From positions 1 through 29,083 of IMG/VR virus record IMGVR_UViG_3300035698_035448: DNA of 29,083 nt; one strand, 5' to 3'. Made by a program: the position numbers and the translations under genes. This stretch comes from a virus. The notes beneath the pieces are model-generated. The model was given only the letters and a program-made list of their open reading frames with translations. It searched no databases and was not told where the DNA came from. Shown here piece by piece: positions 6,102-14,699 of the stretch. Numbering within the stretch: the first letter of the stretch is position 1; each line of letters begins with the position of its first letter.

Positions 6102-6137
6102 GGAAGGGAATGTGATCCTTGGCCTGTCAGGTCAGGA

Positions 6138-7403
6138 TCAGGTCGAGCACTTCAGCAGCTTGATCGCCTCGAAGTTGACGACGCCGCCACCAACACGCTT
6201 GGTGGTGTAGAACTTGACGTTACCCTTGGAGGTGATGTCATCACGGATGACCGTGATTCCCTTGCGATCGGTGATCAGATACCCGCGCTGAAAGTTGCCG
6301 AAGGCAACCGGGAACGCGTTGGCCCCCAAAGCGGACATGTTGTCATCGGTCTCGACAGGCTTGCCGAGGATGGTGGCAGGCATGTCAACAGTCGGCGGAG
6401 ACCACAGATAGTTGTCATCGCTGCCCTTGAACTTGCGGATCGTGCCGAGCACGGCATCCGACGTCAGGAAGCTGGCACCGTTGCGGTAGCCGGCCTTCAG
6501 CGAATAGAACAGATCGATGATGGCATCGGCGGGCTTCGAGGTGGCGAAAGCTGCCGCAGCACCCGTGACCGTGAAGCCGAGCTTGCCCCAGGCATAACTG
6601 GCATTGGCGACGGTGTCGTATGCCAAGATACCGCGTGGCTTGTTCACGCCATTGCCGCTGATGAAGGCCAGGCCCTCCTCTTCGGCAAATTCGACCGAGA
6701 CCTCGTCCGCCAGCCAGGCCGCGACATCGACGATGCCATCGTCCAGCATGCGCTGGGTGGTCACCGGCTCGGCATAGATTTCACCGGCAGCGATCGTGAT
6801 CTTCGACAGAGTCGGGGTCGAGGTAGATGCGCGAGCTTCTTCCTCGCCAACCCATCCCGACGTGGTTCCGCCCAGGTTGACCAGCTTCGAATACTCGTCG
6901 GAGCTGACCTGAACGACGCGGGCGAGACCACGCATTGCCGAGACGGTCGCGAGCACGCGATCGACGGTGCCTTCCATCTCGGTCGGCACCAGGAAGCCGC
7001 CATCGGGGTCCGACTGGGTGGTCAGCTTGGCTTTCATCTGCAACTGCTTCAGGGCCTCGGGATCTCCCCCGCGGCGGAACCAGCGGTTGAAGGCATCCGA
7101 GTGAGCACGCACGTCGGCATCGATCGGCTGGCTGCCACCACCGCCCACGCGCAGCGCATCAAGCGCAGCCTTTGCATCGTTGATCGCCGTGGTCAGAGTC
7201 CCGATTTCGGCGTTGATGCGCTCGACCTTTTCGGTCTGCACACAGTCCGCCAGGCCCTTCTTGATGTCGGCCAGTTCCTTGTCACGCTCATCCTTGAACG
7301 CCTGGAAGGTCTGCTGCATTTCAGCGATGATGGTGGGCAGGTTGCCCGCATCGGCGCGCACGCCGAGGATCCCGCGCGCACGCGAGTTCAATGCAATCGT
7401 CAT
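6138..7403 (-). CDS. Major capsid protein, HK97 family
   Basis: The 421-residue product has the complete HK97 precursor layout. Residues 1-105 form the helical, charged delta/scaffold domain (FQAFKDERDKELADIKKGLA), to be removed by the protease encoded next door. The mature shell domain follows: GGFLVPTEMEGTVDRVLATV, the W-V-G-E-E-E-A segment, the G-E-I-Y-A-E-P-V-T-T-Q-R-M-L-D-D spine helix region, E-F-A-E-E-E-G-L-A-F-I-S-G-N-G-V-N-K-P-R-G-I-L, and the late T-S-D-A-V-L-G-T-I-R-K strand. The ATG at 7403 follows a GGAG site eight bases upstream. Gene order protease-capsid is standard. Confidence 0.95.
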   Translation of the reverse strand: MTIALNSRARGILGVRADAGNLPTIIAEMQQTFQAFKDERDKELADIKKGLADCVQTEKVERINAEIGTLTTAINDAKAALDALRVGGGGSQPIDADVRAHSDAFNRWFRRGGDPEALKQLQMKAKLTTQSDPDGGFLVPTEMEGTVDRVLATVSAMRGLARVVQVSSDEYSKLVNLGGTTSGWVGEEEARASTSTPTLSKITIAAGEIYAEPVTTQRMLDDGIVDVAAWLADEVSVEFAEEEGLAFISGNGVNKPRGILAYDTVANASYAWGKLGFTVTGAAAAFATSKPADAIIDLFYSLKAGYRNGASFLTSDAVLGTIRKFKGSDDNYLWSPPTVDMPATILGKPVETDDNMSALGANAFPVAFGNFQRGYLITDRKGITVIRDDITSKGNVKFYTTKRVGGGVVNFEAIKLLKCST

Positions 7404-7417
7404 GTTGATATCTCCGT

Positions 7418-8260
7418 TTAGGACTTCATGGCTTCGATCAGCTGCTTGAGAGCAGCTTCGGTGACACCTGCATCGCGCGCGGTGGATGGGGCTGCATCAC
7501 GCTGGCCCCCGAGAGCCGAGATCATCGATTGACGATCGCGACGAGAAAATCCTGCCCGTGCCAGGGCAGCTTCGGTCTGCCGCTTGGCCATAAGGGCGCT
7601 GTCCTTTTTTGCGGCAGCGGGCTTGCCTGCAGGCACCGCTGACGCGACTTCGTCAGCCAGCCCCATCTGCACGGCCTCACTTGGTCCGATGTACGATTCG
7701 CCGTCCATCATGGTGACGATCTCGGCGCGGGACATACCACTGCGCGCTTCGTAAATGTCGGCAAGGCCTGCATCGAAACCTTCGAACACATCGGCCGCAG
7801 ACCGCAGATCATGGCGATTGCCGATCACGACGCTCCAGCAATTGTGGATCATCAGCGAAGAACCTAGCGACATGCTGATATGGTCGCCGGCCATCGCAAT
7901 GGTGGACGCTGCGGATGCGGCAATCCCGACGACGTTGACCGTCACCTTGGCCGGATGGGCGCGCAGCAGGTTATAAATGGCGATGCCTTCGAACATGTCG
8001 CCGCCGGGGCTGTTGATGTTGACCTGCACATCACCTTGACCAATTTCCTTTAGCCGGGCAGCAACGCGCTGGGCGGTGACCCCGCCACCAGTCCACCAGT
8101 CCTCGCCGATCACATCCAGCATATCGATGGTGTTGGCATCGCTTCCAGCAAGTGCCAGCGGCTGTTCAGCCCACTTTGCCAGCAGATCGCTGGGCACGTC
8201 CCAGTCAAGGCTCTGCGGGCGTTCAAAGATGCGCGCTTCAGGCAGGTTACGCAGGCTCAT
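7418..8260 (-). CDS. Head maturation protease, ClpP-like serine peptidase
   Basis: The 280-residue product is a ClpP-fold prohead protease. It shows the N-I-N-S-P-G-G-D-M-F-E-G-I-A-I-Y segment (residues 82-97), the nucleophile region V-G-I-A-A-S-A-A-S-T-I-A-M-A-G-D, with the active-site Ser in the A-S-A-A-S stretch, and the catalytic His in S-L-M-I-H-N-C. A D-x-D-stretch in the E-G-F-D-A-G-L-A-D-I-Y region completes the fold. It cuts the capsid delta domain after prohead assembly. The C-terminal 70 residues are basic and probably serve as a scaffold-contact tail. It overlaps the portal gene by 14 bases, so translation is coupled. Confidence 0.9.
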   Translation of the reverse strand: MSLRNLPEARIFERPQSLDWDVPSDLLAKWAEQPLALAGSDANTIDMLDVIGEDWWTGGGVTAQRVAARLKEIGQGDVQVNINSPGGDMFEGIAIYNLLRAHPAKVTVNVVGIAASAASTIAMAGDHISMSLGSSLMIHNCWSVVIGNRHDLRSAADVFEGFDAGLADIYEARSGMSRAEIVTMMDGESYIGPSEAVQMGLADEVASAVPAGKPAAAKKDSALMAKRQTEAALARAGFSRRDRQSMISALGGQRDAAPSTARDAGVTEAALKQLIEAMKS

Positions 8261-9530
8261 TTAGACTGTTCCCTTGGCTGCCGCCTGCCATGTTTGGCGG
8301 ATCATAATAGACATCGCCGCCGGGGCGGGGGTTCTCATCTTCCAGTTCGAGGACCTTGTTCGGGCTGAAAACACCCCACTGCATGGCCTTCACATATGCT
8401 TCCCAGCGGCTCTTCAGATCGCCCTTGACCAAGGCATTACGATTGAACTTGGCGTACACGCCAGGGTTGCGGGTAGGGTCGAGACAATCCAGATTGATCG
8501 TCTCTTCCCACATCGTCAGGTGGTCTTCGAGCGTGTACGTCACAAACCCTTGCGACTGCTGCTCGATACCACTGCCCCAGCTGGTCGCCTTCTCGGTGTC
8601 GCCGATCATGTGCGGCGGAACACCGAAGAACATGGCGATGTCGCTCCGCGAGAATTTGCGCCCCTCGATCCACTGCGCATCCTCGGCCGTCAGCGCCATC
8701 CGCTCCAGGCTCATCCCCTCTTCCAGGATGATTGTCTCGCCTTCACGGGCGCCGCCATTGCGGAATTCGCTCATGCCTTCCCGCAGGCTCGCGTGAGCCT
8801 CTTGGCTCAACTTCCCCGGATGTTTCAGCGCAGTCGAGACATTGGCACCATTGCGGAACACAGCACCCCCATGCCGCTCCATCGCCAGCGCCAGGCCAAT
8901 GGTCTCGCGCGCATAGGTTATCGGCGAGACGCCATTGATCCCGTCAAGCGTCAATCCGATGAGGTGTAGCACTTCGGGCTGGGTGAAAGTCAGCAGCCGA
9001 CCGTCCTTCCGGGTGTACCGATACTCCAGCTCCAGTGTGTCGAGCTGCTTCACCGTCACTCTGTCCGGGTGTAGCGGGATCAGGGCGACCACACTTCCAG
9101 ACGCATCCCGGCTAATCAGCGCGAATGCTTGCCCGCGCAACAGAACATGCGCCTGCATCATCCTTTTGAACTGGGCAGGCTTTTGCCAGATGTTGGGCTT
9201 CCGGTTCAGAACCAGAGAAATCGCCAGGTCGCTCGCATCCTCGCGGACACCATCATTCACGCGCCGCTTTATCTGCAGCGGCAACGTCGCGACAGCTCCG
9301 GCAATGATCCGCACACAGGCATAAACCGCCGCAACGCGCATCGCGGTTTGTGCGTTGACAGCTTCTCCAGCGCCGCTCACCGCGCCGCCGCGTAGCGCCT
9401 CTTCCAGTTCGCTCGAGCTGGTAATGACCAGACCACCACCCGCCGACGTGATCGCCGCACGCGGCTGCATGGCGCCAGAATCCTGCGGCGTTTCCATAAG
9501 CCATCGCGTGAAGCGATTGATAATACTCAC
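8247..9530 (-). CDS. Portal protein, HK97 type
   Basis: The 427-residue product forms the dodecameric ring at the capsid vertex through which DNA enters and leaves. Diagnostic segments are A-M-R-V-A-A-V-Y-A-C-V-R-I-I-A-G-A-V-A-T-L-P-L (residues 62-84), N-I-W-Q-K-P-A-Q-F, V-L-R-G-Q-A-F-A-L-I-S-R-D, and I-A-M-F-F-G-V-P-P-H-M-I-G near residue 295. The C-terminal tail is Pro/Gly-rich. Start ATG at 9530 follows a GGAGG-like site. The gene lies ten bases after the large terminase. Confidence 0.93.
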   Translation of the reverse strand: MSIINRFTRWLMETPQDSGAMQPRAAITSAGGGLVITSSSELEEALRGGAVSGAGEAVNAQTAMRVAAVYACVRIIAGAVATLPLQIKRRVNDGVREDASDLAISLVLNRKPNIWQKPAQFKRMMQAHVLLRGQAFALISRDASGSVVALIPLHPDRVTVKQLDTLELEYRYTRKDGRLLTFTQPEVLHLIGLTLDGINGVSPITYARETIGLALAMERHGGAVFRNGANVSTALKHPGKLSQEAHASLREGMSEFRNGGAREGETIILEEGMSLERMALTAEDAQWIEGRKFSRSDIAMFFGVPPHMIGDTEKATSWGSGIEQQSQGFVTYTLEDHLTMWEETINLDCLDPTRNPGVYAKFNRNALVKGDLKSRWEAYVKAMQWGVFSPNKVLELEDENPRPGGDVYYDPPNMAGGSQGNSLNEPA

Positions 9531-9540
9531 ACCGCCTCCC

Positions 9541-11283
9541 TTAGACCTTCAACAGCCCGCGCTCTTCGTAGACCGACCGACCCGACCCCGCCGCTTCCGG
9601 GTTCCGCTCGAGCAGCTTCACCGCGTTGAAACCCGCTATCAGTGGGTCAATCTTGCACTTGCCGGCAGCTTCCTTGGTGATCAGCACGGCGTTGCCGCGC
9701 TGTTCTGCCTTGGCATTGCCGACACAGAACGCCATCAGCCGCCCACCAAGGTGAGCCGCTGTCCTGTTCTGCAGCTTGCGTTCCATGCTCCACACCGCCG
9801 ACGAGAGCCTGAAACCCTGGCCGATCGCGGTCATTTGCTCCTCGGTGATCTCCCGATCACTCAGTTCGTCGAGCAGCACGCCCACCCCTTGCGGGTCCAG
9901 TCCGATCGCGGACTTTTCCGGCAGCAGACCGGTGGCCGCGACCTTCTCGACGATATCGGCTACGCCCTTGATATCTTCATCGCCATCATCCCAGAATGTC
10001 AGGTCGCCATCGTCGGAAAAGCCCTGAAGCTCGGCAGCGATCACCTTGCGGAGTTCCAGGACCGAGCGGTGCGCCCAGGCATGAAACCAGAAAAGCCAGC
10101 GTTGCGTGTCACGTTCACGCCCTGCAACGCACAGACCGAGCAGATCGTCCAGACCACCGCCGTCGATACCGACCACGGCGACCTCGCACCGCTCGAGCAG
10201 TTCATCCAGCGACTGGATACTGTTGTCCACCGCCTGTTCCCAATGGTCAGCCCCGCGCCATCGTTCGCTGTGCAGGCCCAGCCCGATCTCGATGTTCAGA
10301 TGCTGGGAGGCCCAGCGCCTTATTTCCTCTTCGCCCTTTTCCTTCGCGCTGGCGTAGTCCGCCTCGAGCAGCGACAGGTGGCAGGACCGCCCAAGATTGG
10401 GCAGCACCATGTGCCAGGTCTTGCTGTTCTCCCATGGCCGTTTGCGGTCAGTCTGGACCTCTTCCGGAAACTCGTACAGCACCGGCAACATGTTGGCCGC
10501 CACGCCGGTTACTCGGCCATCGCGGATCGCCCGGGCAATCTGCAGCTCGTTGCGGAACACGCCCGCCGGTGGCTGGTCGGACTGGGTGGTGATCATCACC
10601 ATGAACCCGTCCAGCTTCGCCACCAGACCGCCGCGCAGCTGACCCAGCACCCGCGCCGCGTAGGGCATCTTGCCCAGAATGTGCACCTCGTCGATCAGCA
10701 GCCCCTTGGGGATGCCGCCCGTCGCGACCTTCTCGTCGAAGGTCTGGATCTTCAGGAACGATTGCGTCCGCAGATCGACGATGGTCTTCAGGTGAGCCCT
10801 GATCTGGAACCGCTTGCGCAGCACCGGATCGGCATCAATCATCCCCGCGGCCTGGTCGAAACCGCGCTGCGCGATCTCCTGTGTCGGCCCGAGCATGTAG
10901 TATGGCTGCCGAGGGACCGGGTCCATCAGCAGCGCCGTGACCATGATGGCACCGCCACCGGTGGTCTTCGAATTCTTCTTCGGCACCAGCACCAGCGCTT
11001 CACGCACCCGCCTGATGCCTTCTGCGTCGACCGAGCCGAACAGCGCGGCGACAACATCGCGCTGCCAGTCGCCTGCCGCATCCCGCAAGCGGGGCTGGTC
11101 GGCGACATCCGGCAGGCGCAGATTGTTGAAAATCCCCACCGCACGCCGGACCAGGTCCGGATCAAGCGGCAGGTCCGGCACCAGGCTGCGGCCGTCGATC
11201 AGCCGCTGCTTCCAGTCCGGGCATGAGAAGTCCCAGGGATCCACAGCCGCTGCAGCGGTCAGCTGTTCAGCAGGCCGTCCCAT
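9541..11283 (-). CDS. Terminase large subunit
   Basis: The 580-residue product is the packaging motor ATPase and nuclease. The ATPase domain shows a Walker A-like P-K-K-N-S-K-T at residues 101-107, a typical terminase variant, then Walker B L-L-I-D-E-V at 195-200 and the coupling motif M-I-T-T-Q-S at 230-235. The nuclease domain begins near residue 370 with V-V-G-I-D-G-G-G-L-D-D, whose Asp374 and Asp379/380 fit the metal-binding RNase H fold. N-terminal W-D-F-S-C-P-D-W and D-W-Q-R-D-V-V-A-A-L-F-G fit the HK97 large-subunit family. The start overlaps the small subunit by 25 bases. Confidence 0.94.
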   Translation of the reverse strand: MGRPAEQLTAAAAVDPWDFSCPDWKQRLIDGRSLVPDLPLDPDLVRRAVGIFNNLRLPDVADQPRLRDAAGDWQRDVVAALFGSVDAEGIRRVREALVLVPKKNSKTTGGGAIMVTALLMDPVPRQPYYMLGPTQEIAQRGFDQAAGMIDADPVLRKRFQIRAHLKTIVDLRTQSFLKIQTFDEKVATGGIPKGLLIDEVHILGKMPYAARVLGQLRGGLVAKLDGFMVMITTQSDQPPAGVFRNELQIARAIRDGRVTGVAANMLPVLYEFPEEVQTDRKRPWENSKTWHMVLPNLGRSCHLSLLEADYASAKEKGEEEIRRWASQHLNIEIGLGLHSERWRGADHWEQAVDNSIQSLDELLERCEVAVVGIDGGGLDDLLGLCVAGRERDTQRWLFWFHAWAHRSVLELRKVIAAELQGFSDDGDLTFWDDGDEDIKGVADIVEKVAATGLLPEKSAIGLDPQGVGVLLDELSDREITEEQMTAIGQGFRLSSAVWSMERKLQNRTAAHLGGRLMAFCVGNAKAEQRGNAVLITKEAAGKCKIDPLIAGFNAVKLLERNPEAAGSGRSVYEERGLLKV

Positions 11284-11717
11284 TCACTGCCTTCCCCGGC
11301 TGTGCGGGCATCCAGCAACCGCTGATCCTTCTTGCCGATCGGCGCAGGCTTGGCCGGACGCGCCGGCAACCGCATACGGTCCAGGTCGCCCTTGTCGATC
11401 CGCGCAAACAGTTCCTTGACCGCAGCGGGCTTGCCCGCCTCGGCCAGCGTCCACAGCATCTGCAGCAGCTTGGCCTTGGCGGCAGCGGCAGCGGCAGCCC
11501 GCTTGTCGCACTCCGGAAAGTAATGCTTCCGCAGCGTCTTGGTGCAGATGTTCAGCGCGGCAGCCGCCGCATCCTCATCTTCACCGGTTGCGAATAACAG
11601 ATTGATTTTGTTGGCATTTTCAGTGGTGCGCACATGCGCCGGGCGCCCGCGCATCGTCCGACGCACAGGTATCGGGTGCCCGAACAGGTCGAACTCCCCC
11701 GAAAAATTGCCAGCCAC
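11259..11717 (-). CDS. Terminase small subunit
   Basis: I choose the GTG at 11717 (protein M-A-G-N-F-S-G-E-F-D-L-F-G-H-P), nine bases after a GGAGG site, giving 152 residues. An upstream ATG at 11744 would place that site inside the gene. The N-terminal D-L-F-G-H-P-I-P-V-R-R-T-M-R-G-R-P segment is typical of HK97-like small terminases; it is followed by an HTH region (T-E-N-A-N-K-I-N-L-L-F-A-T-G-E-D-E-D-A-A-A-A-A-L-N-I-C-T-K-T-L-R-K-H-Y) that should recognise the packaging site, and a helical oligomerisation part. It precedes the large subunit with overlap, the usual arrangement. Confidence 0.85.
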   Translation of the reverse strand: MAGNFSGEFDLFGHPIPVRRTMRGRPAHVRTTENANKINLLFATGEDEDAAAAALNICTKTLRKHYFPECDKRAAAAAAAKAKLLQMLWTLAEAGKPAAVKELFARIDKGDLDRMRLPARPAKPAPIGKKDQRLLDARTAGEGSEWDGLLNS

Positions 11718-11744
11718 TGAAAAAAACCTCCAAATGAGAGACAC

Positions 11745-11785
11745 GGTGGTCGGCGCGCGGTGAACCCTGCAGACTTTCGACCACC
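11745..11785. repeat. 8-bp inverted repeat between HNH and small terminase genes
   Basis: GGTGGTCG (11745-11752) and CGACCACC (11778-11785) are perfect inverted arms separated by 25 bases, in the gap between the HNH gene and the small terminase gene. The packaging (cos) site of HK97-like phages usually lies in this neighbourhood, so this could be a terminase-binding element; there is no further evidence. Confidence 0.35.
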
Positions 11786-11791
11786 CCCCGG

Positions 11792-12103
11792 TCAGCCAGC
11801 TTGCCCGACCGCCCGTTTGGCACGCTCCCGTGCCGTCTTGCGTTGATGACAGACGTGGCAGAGCAGCTGGACGTTGTTCTGGTCCAGCTTGGCACCGCCA
11901 TCCTTGAGCTCGACGATATGATCGCCGACAATTCGTTTGCCCGATCCGCAGGTGACACAGAACGCACCACGCTCACGCTTGATGTCGCGCACCAGGTCAC
12001 GCCACTCGGGCGAATGATAGAAGCTGTCCGCCACCTTAGGCAGCGGCTTCACCTTGGGCGGCACCGGCTTCAACCGTGAAGGTATCTGCCTCAGCCTGCC
12101 CAT
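11792..12103 (-). CDS. HNH endonuclease of the packaging module
   Basis: With the start at the ATG at 12103 (MGRLRQIPSRLKPVPPKVKP, preceded by GGAGG) the product is 103 residues. A longer reading from 12277 lacks this support. The HNH fold is complete: an S-P-E-W-R-D-L-V-R-D-I-K helix, F-C-V-T-C (zinc knuckle), the catalytic I-V-G-D-H-I-V-E-L-K-D-G-G-A-K-L-D-Q-N-N-V-Q-L-L-C, and the closing H-V-C-H-Q-R-K-T-A. HNH proteins next to terminase genes cooperate with terminase in cos cleavage (HK97 gp74 is the best-studied case), which suggests a cos-type phage. Confidence 0.88.
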   Translation of the reverse strand: MGRLRQIPSRLKPVPPKVKPLPKVADSFYHSPEWRDLVRDIKRERGAFCVTCGSGKRIVGDHIVELKDGGAKLDQNNVQLLCHVCHQRKTARERAKRAVGQAG

Positions 12104-12132
12104 CGATCCTCCGAACGTCACCGACCAAAGCA

Positions 12133-12166
12133 GAACGGGCGCCCCGATTGCTCGAGCCGCCCGTTC
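12133..12166. repeat. 9-bp inverted repeat upstream of the HNH gene
   Basis: GAACGGGCG (12133-12141) and CGCCCGTTC (12158-12166) form a 9-bp stem with a 16-base loop, in the 226-base gap between the HNH start and the DUF6362-like gene. On the minus strand the stem is followed by TGCTTTGG, a weak T-rich stretch, so a weak terminator after the early genes or a packaging-site element are both possible. The rest of this gap holds no gene I can support. Confidence 0.45.
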
Positions 12167-12329
12167 AAGTTTGCAAGAGAGGAAGCGTACCAAAGGAAGG
12201 ACATCCAGTGCGACCCGTGCGCACTTCCCCAGCACATCAACAGGAATACCCCAAACGCTGCGGAAACGGACAAACATTATTCATCTGCGGGAAGCGAGAA
12301 CCGCTTGACACGTTCCGCAGGCAGAAATC

Positions 12330-12809
12330 CTAGGCTTGCGCCAATACGCCAGCAGATGCCGCCATCGCCACCTTCCTGATCGCCCGCTCATAACGCTTGC
12401 GAAGGCTGTCACTGGTCACCGCACGATCACCGAACACGCGCCACACATCGGCCCAGGCGAACCCACCACCCTCATGCTCGCGCTTCTGCCGCAGCACGAT
12501 GCCGACCAGCCTGCGATGCGCAGGAGGCACCACCAGCACCAGCGCGCCCTCTCCGGTGACCCAGCGCTCCACATGGCCCACCTGCGCCCGCGTCAGGCCC
12601 GGACCGCGCGGGACGGCATCACCGTCGCCATAGTCGCCCAGCCATGTCGCCCGGATGATCTCGGGCCAGCCAGAGCGCGACCCGGCAGACAGGAAGCCCC
12701 GCTCCCGGTCGGGCATCCGGCCCAGATACTCCATCGCATCCATCAGCGCCGCCTCGACCTCATCGAAGCCAAGAAGATCAGCCCCATCTATTTCTTTATG
12801 AAACACCAC
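12330..12809 (-). CDS. DUF6362-like protein with C-terminal HTH, possible late regulator
   Basis: The 159-residue product starts at a GTG at 12809, four bases after AAGGGG. The middle holds L-T-R-A-Q-V-G-H-V-E-R-W-V and a strand L-V-L-V-V-P-P-A-H-R-R-L-V-G-I-V-L, and the end has F-A-W-A-D-V-W-R-V-F-G-D-R-A-V-T-S-D-S-L-R-K-R-Y-E-R-A-I-R, a helix-turn-helix-like unit. This resembles DUF6362 proteins, which in alphaproteobacterial prophages lie between replication and terminase genes. The position, just before the packaging genes and just after the CTGTCTG repeat array, fits a DNA-binding regulator of late genes, but that role is inference. The family match is tentative. Confidence 0.65.
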   Translation of the reverse strand: MVFHKEIDGADLLGFDEVEAALMDAMEYLGRMPDRERGFLSAGSRSGWPEIIRATWLGDYGDGDAVPRGPGLTRAQVGHVERWVTGEGALVLVVPPAHRRLVGIVLRQKREHEGGGFAWADVWRVFGDRAVTSDSLRKRYERAIRKVAMAASAGVLAQA

Positions 12810-12822
12810 ATATCCCCTTGGA

Positions 12823-13095
12823 AGACAGATCAGACAGTAAGATAGTTCACCAACCTACGCACATGCGGGCGCGCACACATGACTGGAACCCGCAAAAACT
12901 GTCTGACAATCCGCCAACTGTCTGACGCTGGCTCTAGCAGCGGCTTTCAGCAGGGTGACAGTTGCAGACAGTCAGACGGATCAGCCATCGCCAACAGGGT
13001 CCGTCACCCCCTCAGACACCGCCCGACCACCCCGATCAGGCCCCGCCGCGCGGCCAAATACCAGACAGTCAGGCAAACTGTCTGAAACTGTCTGA
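12823..13095. repeat. Array of CTGTCTG(A) iteron-like repeats (candidate origin or operator array)
   Basis: This is most of the 315-base gene-free stretch between the helicase stop and the DUF6362-like start. The 7-mer CTGTCTG occurs exactly seven times: forward at 12899, 12918, 13078 and 13088, and reverse (CAGACAG) at 12831, 12965 and 13062. The fuller consensus is ACTGTCTGA. Copies at 13078 and 13088 are exactly 10 bp apart (one helical turn), and those at 12899 and 12918 are 19 bp apart. Degenerate partner copies (AGACAG at 12823, TGACAGT at 12956) sit about 10 bp from two reverse copies. Chance would give about 0.03 copies in this length. It follows the helicase and primase genes, as replication origins often do. 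Confidence 0.7.
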
Positions 13096-13124
13096 CACAA
13101 GATGTTGTGGTCGGCCTTCATGGC

Positions 13125-14699
13125 TCAATCATCCCACCCAGGCATCGGCCCAGCATCGCGCGGATCGGGCACGCCGAGGCCATCATCGGCCACCACCGGC
13201 CTTGCCGCCTGGAACAGCTCGTCACCGCCCCGCAGGCGGCATCCACGGCGATGCACGCGCCCACCATGGGACTTGAACTTGATCAGCTGCTTGTCGCCCA
13301 GCGCGCGCCCAAAGGACGTGCTGTTCATGATCCCGCGATCATCCACCCCGTTGTCGGCGCAGAATGCCTTGTAGCTGTCGAACAGCTCCTGCGCCGGCGT
13401 CACACACTTGGGGTCGCTGGTATCGACATGGTCGGCAAACCACTCACCAAAAGGGTTCGATGCCCGCCGGTAATCGTCGGTCGCCTCCCGCACGCTCGGC
13501 GGCGGCTTCAACTCGCCGGTGTTCAGCCAGGTCAACACACCATCGACCAGCCACCGCAGAACCCCGGCCTTCTCCGCCAGCAGGTCCTCCATGATGCGCT
13601 TGTTGATCGCCTCATCCTTGAACTGGTGCGGAAACATGATGACGATGATGCGCCGCCAGATGCCGTCGTCATCGCCGCTCACACGCGGCTTGCGATTGCA
13701 CTGGAAGAAGATCTTGCACCGCGGGTCGAAGGTGAACGGCGCGCCGTGCAGCTCGCGCGCCTGAATCGGCTCGCCGCCGGTGATGTCCTTGATCCGGCTT
13801 TCGTCCAGCATCCCGCCCACCTTGGGCTCTGCCGTGGTCACCAGGCGGGTGTCACCGGCCAACCGCGCCAGATCGGGCGTGGCATCGGCGCCAGAGCGCA
13901 GCGCGCCCGCCATGAAGGTCTGCACGTCGCTCTTGGTGGCATAGCCGCCCAATGTCTCGCGCAGCACGTTCATGCAGGTCGACTTGCCGTCACCGCCCTT
14001 GCCCTGCAGGATGAAGATCACCTGCTCGCGGATGCTGCCCGTGGCTCCATAGCCCGCACAGGCCTGAAAGAACGCCCGCACTGCCGGGTCAGGCAGCACG
14101 GTCGCCATGTGCGCGTCCCAGGTCGGGCAACCGGCATCCGGGTGCATCGCATCCAGCCACTCGGCATCGGCAACCCGGCTGATCATGTCCGCGGGGTCAT
14201 GCGGATCCCGGCGCACCTTCCATTGGCCATCGCTCTCGAAGAACCGCAAGGTCCCATTGGCCACGTTGATCGCCAGCGGATCACGGTCAAAGTCGTCGCG
14301 CGTGGCAAACATCAGGTTCTGCGCCTGCATCAGCATCGCCGCCGTCTTGTTGGCGTTGCCGCTCATCACGGCATGCTTGAACAGCGCCGTCGCGCGCTCT
14401 TCCCACCGGCCCACCTGGTCCTTCTGCACCCGCCCATCCTCGATTTCGGCCAGTATCGCACCAGCCTCGGCGCTGATATGCAACGCGACCTCGTGCGCGG
14501 TCAGGTGGGCGAGCCGCTTGCCGTCTTCACGGCTCCAACGGCGGCCGTCATAGCCCTGCCAGTGATCATCCACCCACAACAGCTTGCCGCCCGCCAGATC
14601 GCGCAGACGCCGGGCATTGCCCAGGTCAGAAAGCTCGTACCACGCCATTTTCAGCGGGTCGGCCACCGGAACCGCGATAGGACCCTGCACATCATTCAT
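13125..14699 (-). CDS. P4/D5-type phage primase-helicase, ATPase part
   Basis: The 524-residue product is a superfamily 3 helicase of the phage/plasmid (P4 alpha / poxvirus D5) type. Residues 1-200 hold the D5 N-terminal region (including D-D-F-D-R-D-P-L-A-I-N-V-A-N-G-T-L). The ATPase follows: Walker A G-K-G-G-D-G-K-S-T at 233-241, the A-E-P-K segment near 290, S-R-I-K-D-I-T-G-G-E-P-I (SF3 motif, 301-312), sensor-1 Asn in F-Q-C-N-R-K-P near 335 and the arginine finger in I-W-R-R near 349. The C-terminal region (430-480) is winged-helix-like. It has no primase domain of its own; that is supplied by the separate gene at 15142-16353. The start overlaps the GapR-like gene by four bases. Confidence 0.92.
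   Translation of the reverse strand: MNDVQGPIAVPVADPLKMAWYELSDLGNARRLRDLAGGKLLWVDDHWQGYDGRRWSREDGKRLAHLTAHEVALHISAEAGAILAEIEDGRVQKDQVGRWEERATALFKHAVMSGNANKTAAMLMQAQNLMFATRDDFDRDPLAINVANGTLRFFESDGQWKVRRDPHDPADMISRVADAEWLDAMHPDAGCPTWDAHMATVLPDPAVRAFFQACAGYGATGSIREQVIFILQGKGGDGKSTCMNVLRETLGGYATKSDVQTFMAGALRSGADATPDLARLAGDTRLVTTAEPKVGGMLDESRIKDITGGEPIQARELHGAPFTFDPRCKIFFQCNRKPRVSGDDDGIWRRIIVIMFPHQFKDEAINKRIMEDLLAEKAGVLRWLVDGVLTWLNTGELKPPPSVREATDDYRRASNPFGEWFADHVDTSDPKCVTPAQELFDSYKAFCADNGVDDRGIMNSTSFGRALGDKQLIKFKSHGGRVHRRGCRLRGGDELFQAARPVVADDGLGVPDPRDAGPMPGWDD

Noticed and set aside
9355-11226. Long plus-strand ORF of 623 codons opposite portal and terminase
   Set aside because: It is antisense to the large terminase, whose motifs are intact; long open antisense frames are common in GC-rich DNA. 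The translated sequence is rich in His, Arg and Pro with no domain.
12104-12277. N-terminal extension of the HNH protein to 12277
   Set aside because: The extension lacks a ribosome site and includes the 9-bp inverted repeat; the ATG at 12103 has a good GGAGG.
12304-12332. Plus-strand promoter from TTGACA at 12304
   Set aside because: No acceptable -10 box at 16-18 bases (TCCTAG), and it would transcribe antisense to the leftward genes with no plus-strand gene downstream.
12823-13095. CRISPR array
   Set aside because: The repeats are only 7-9 bp, occur in both directions and are irregularly spaced, unlike CRISPR direct repeats of 23-40 bp.
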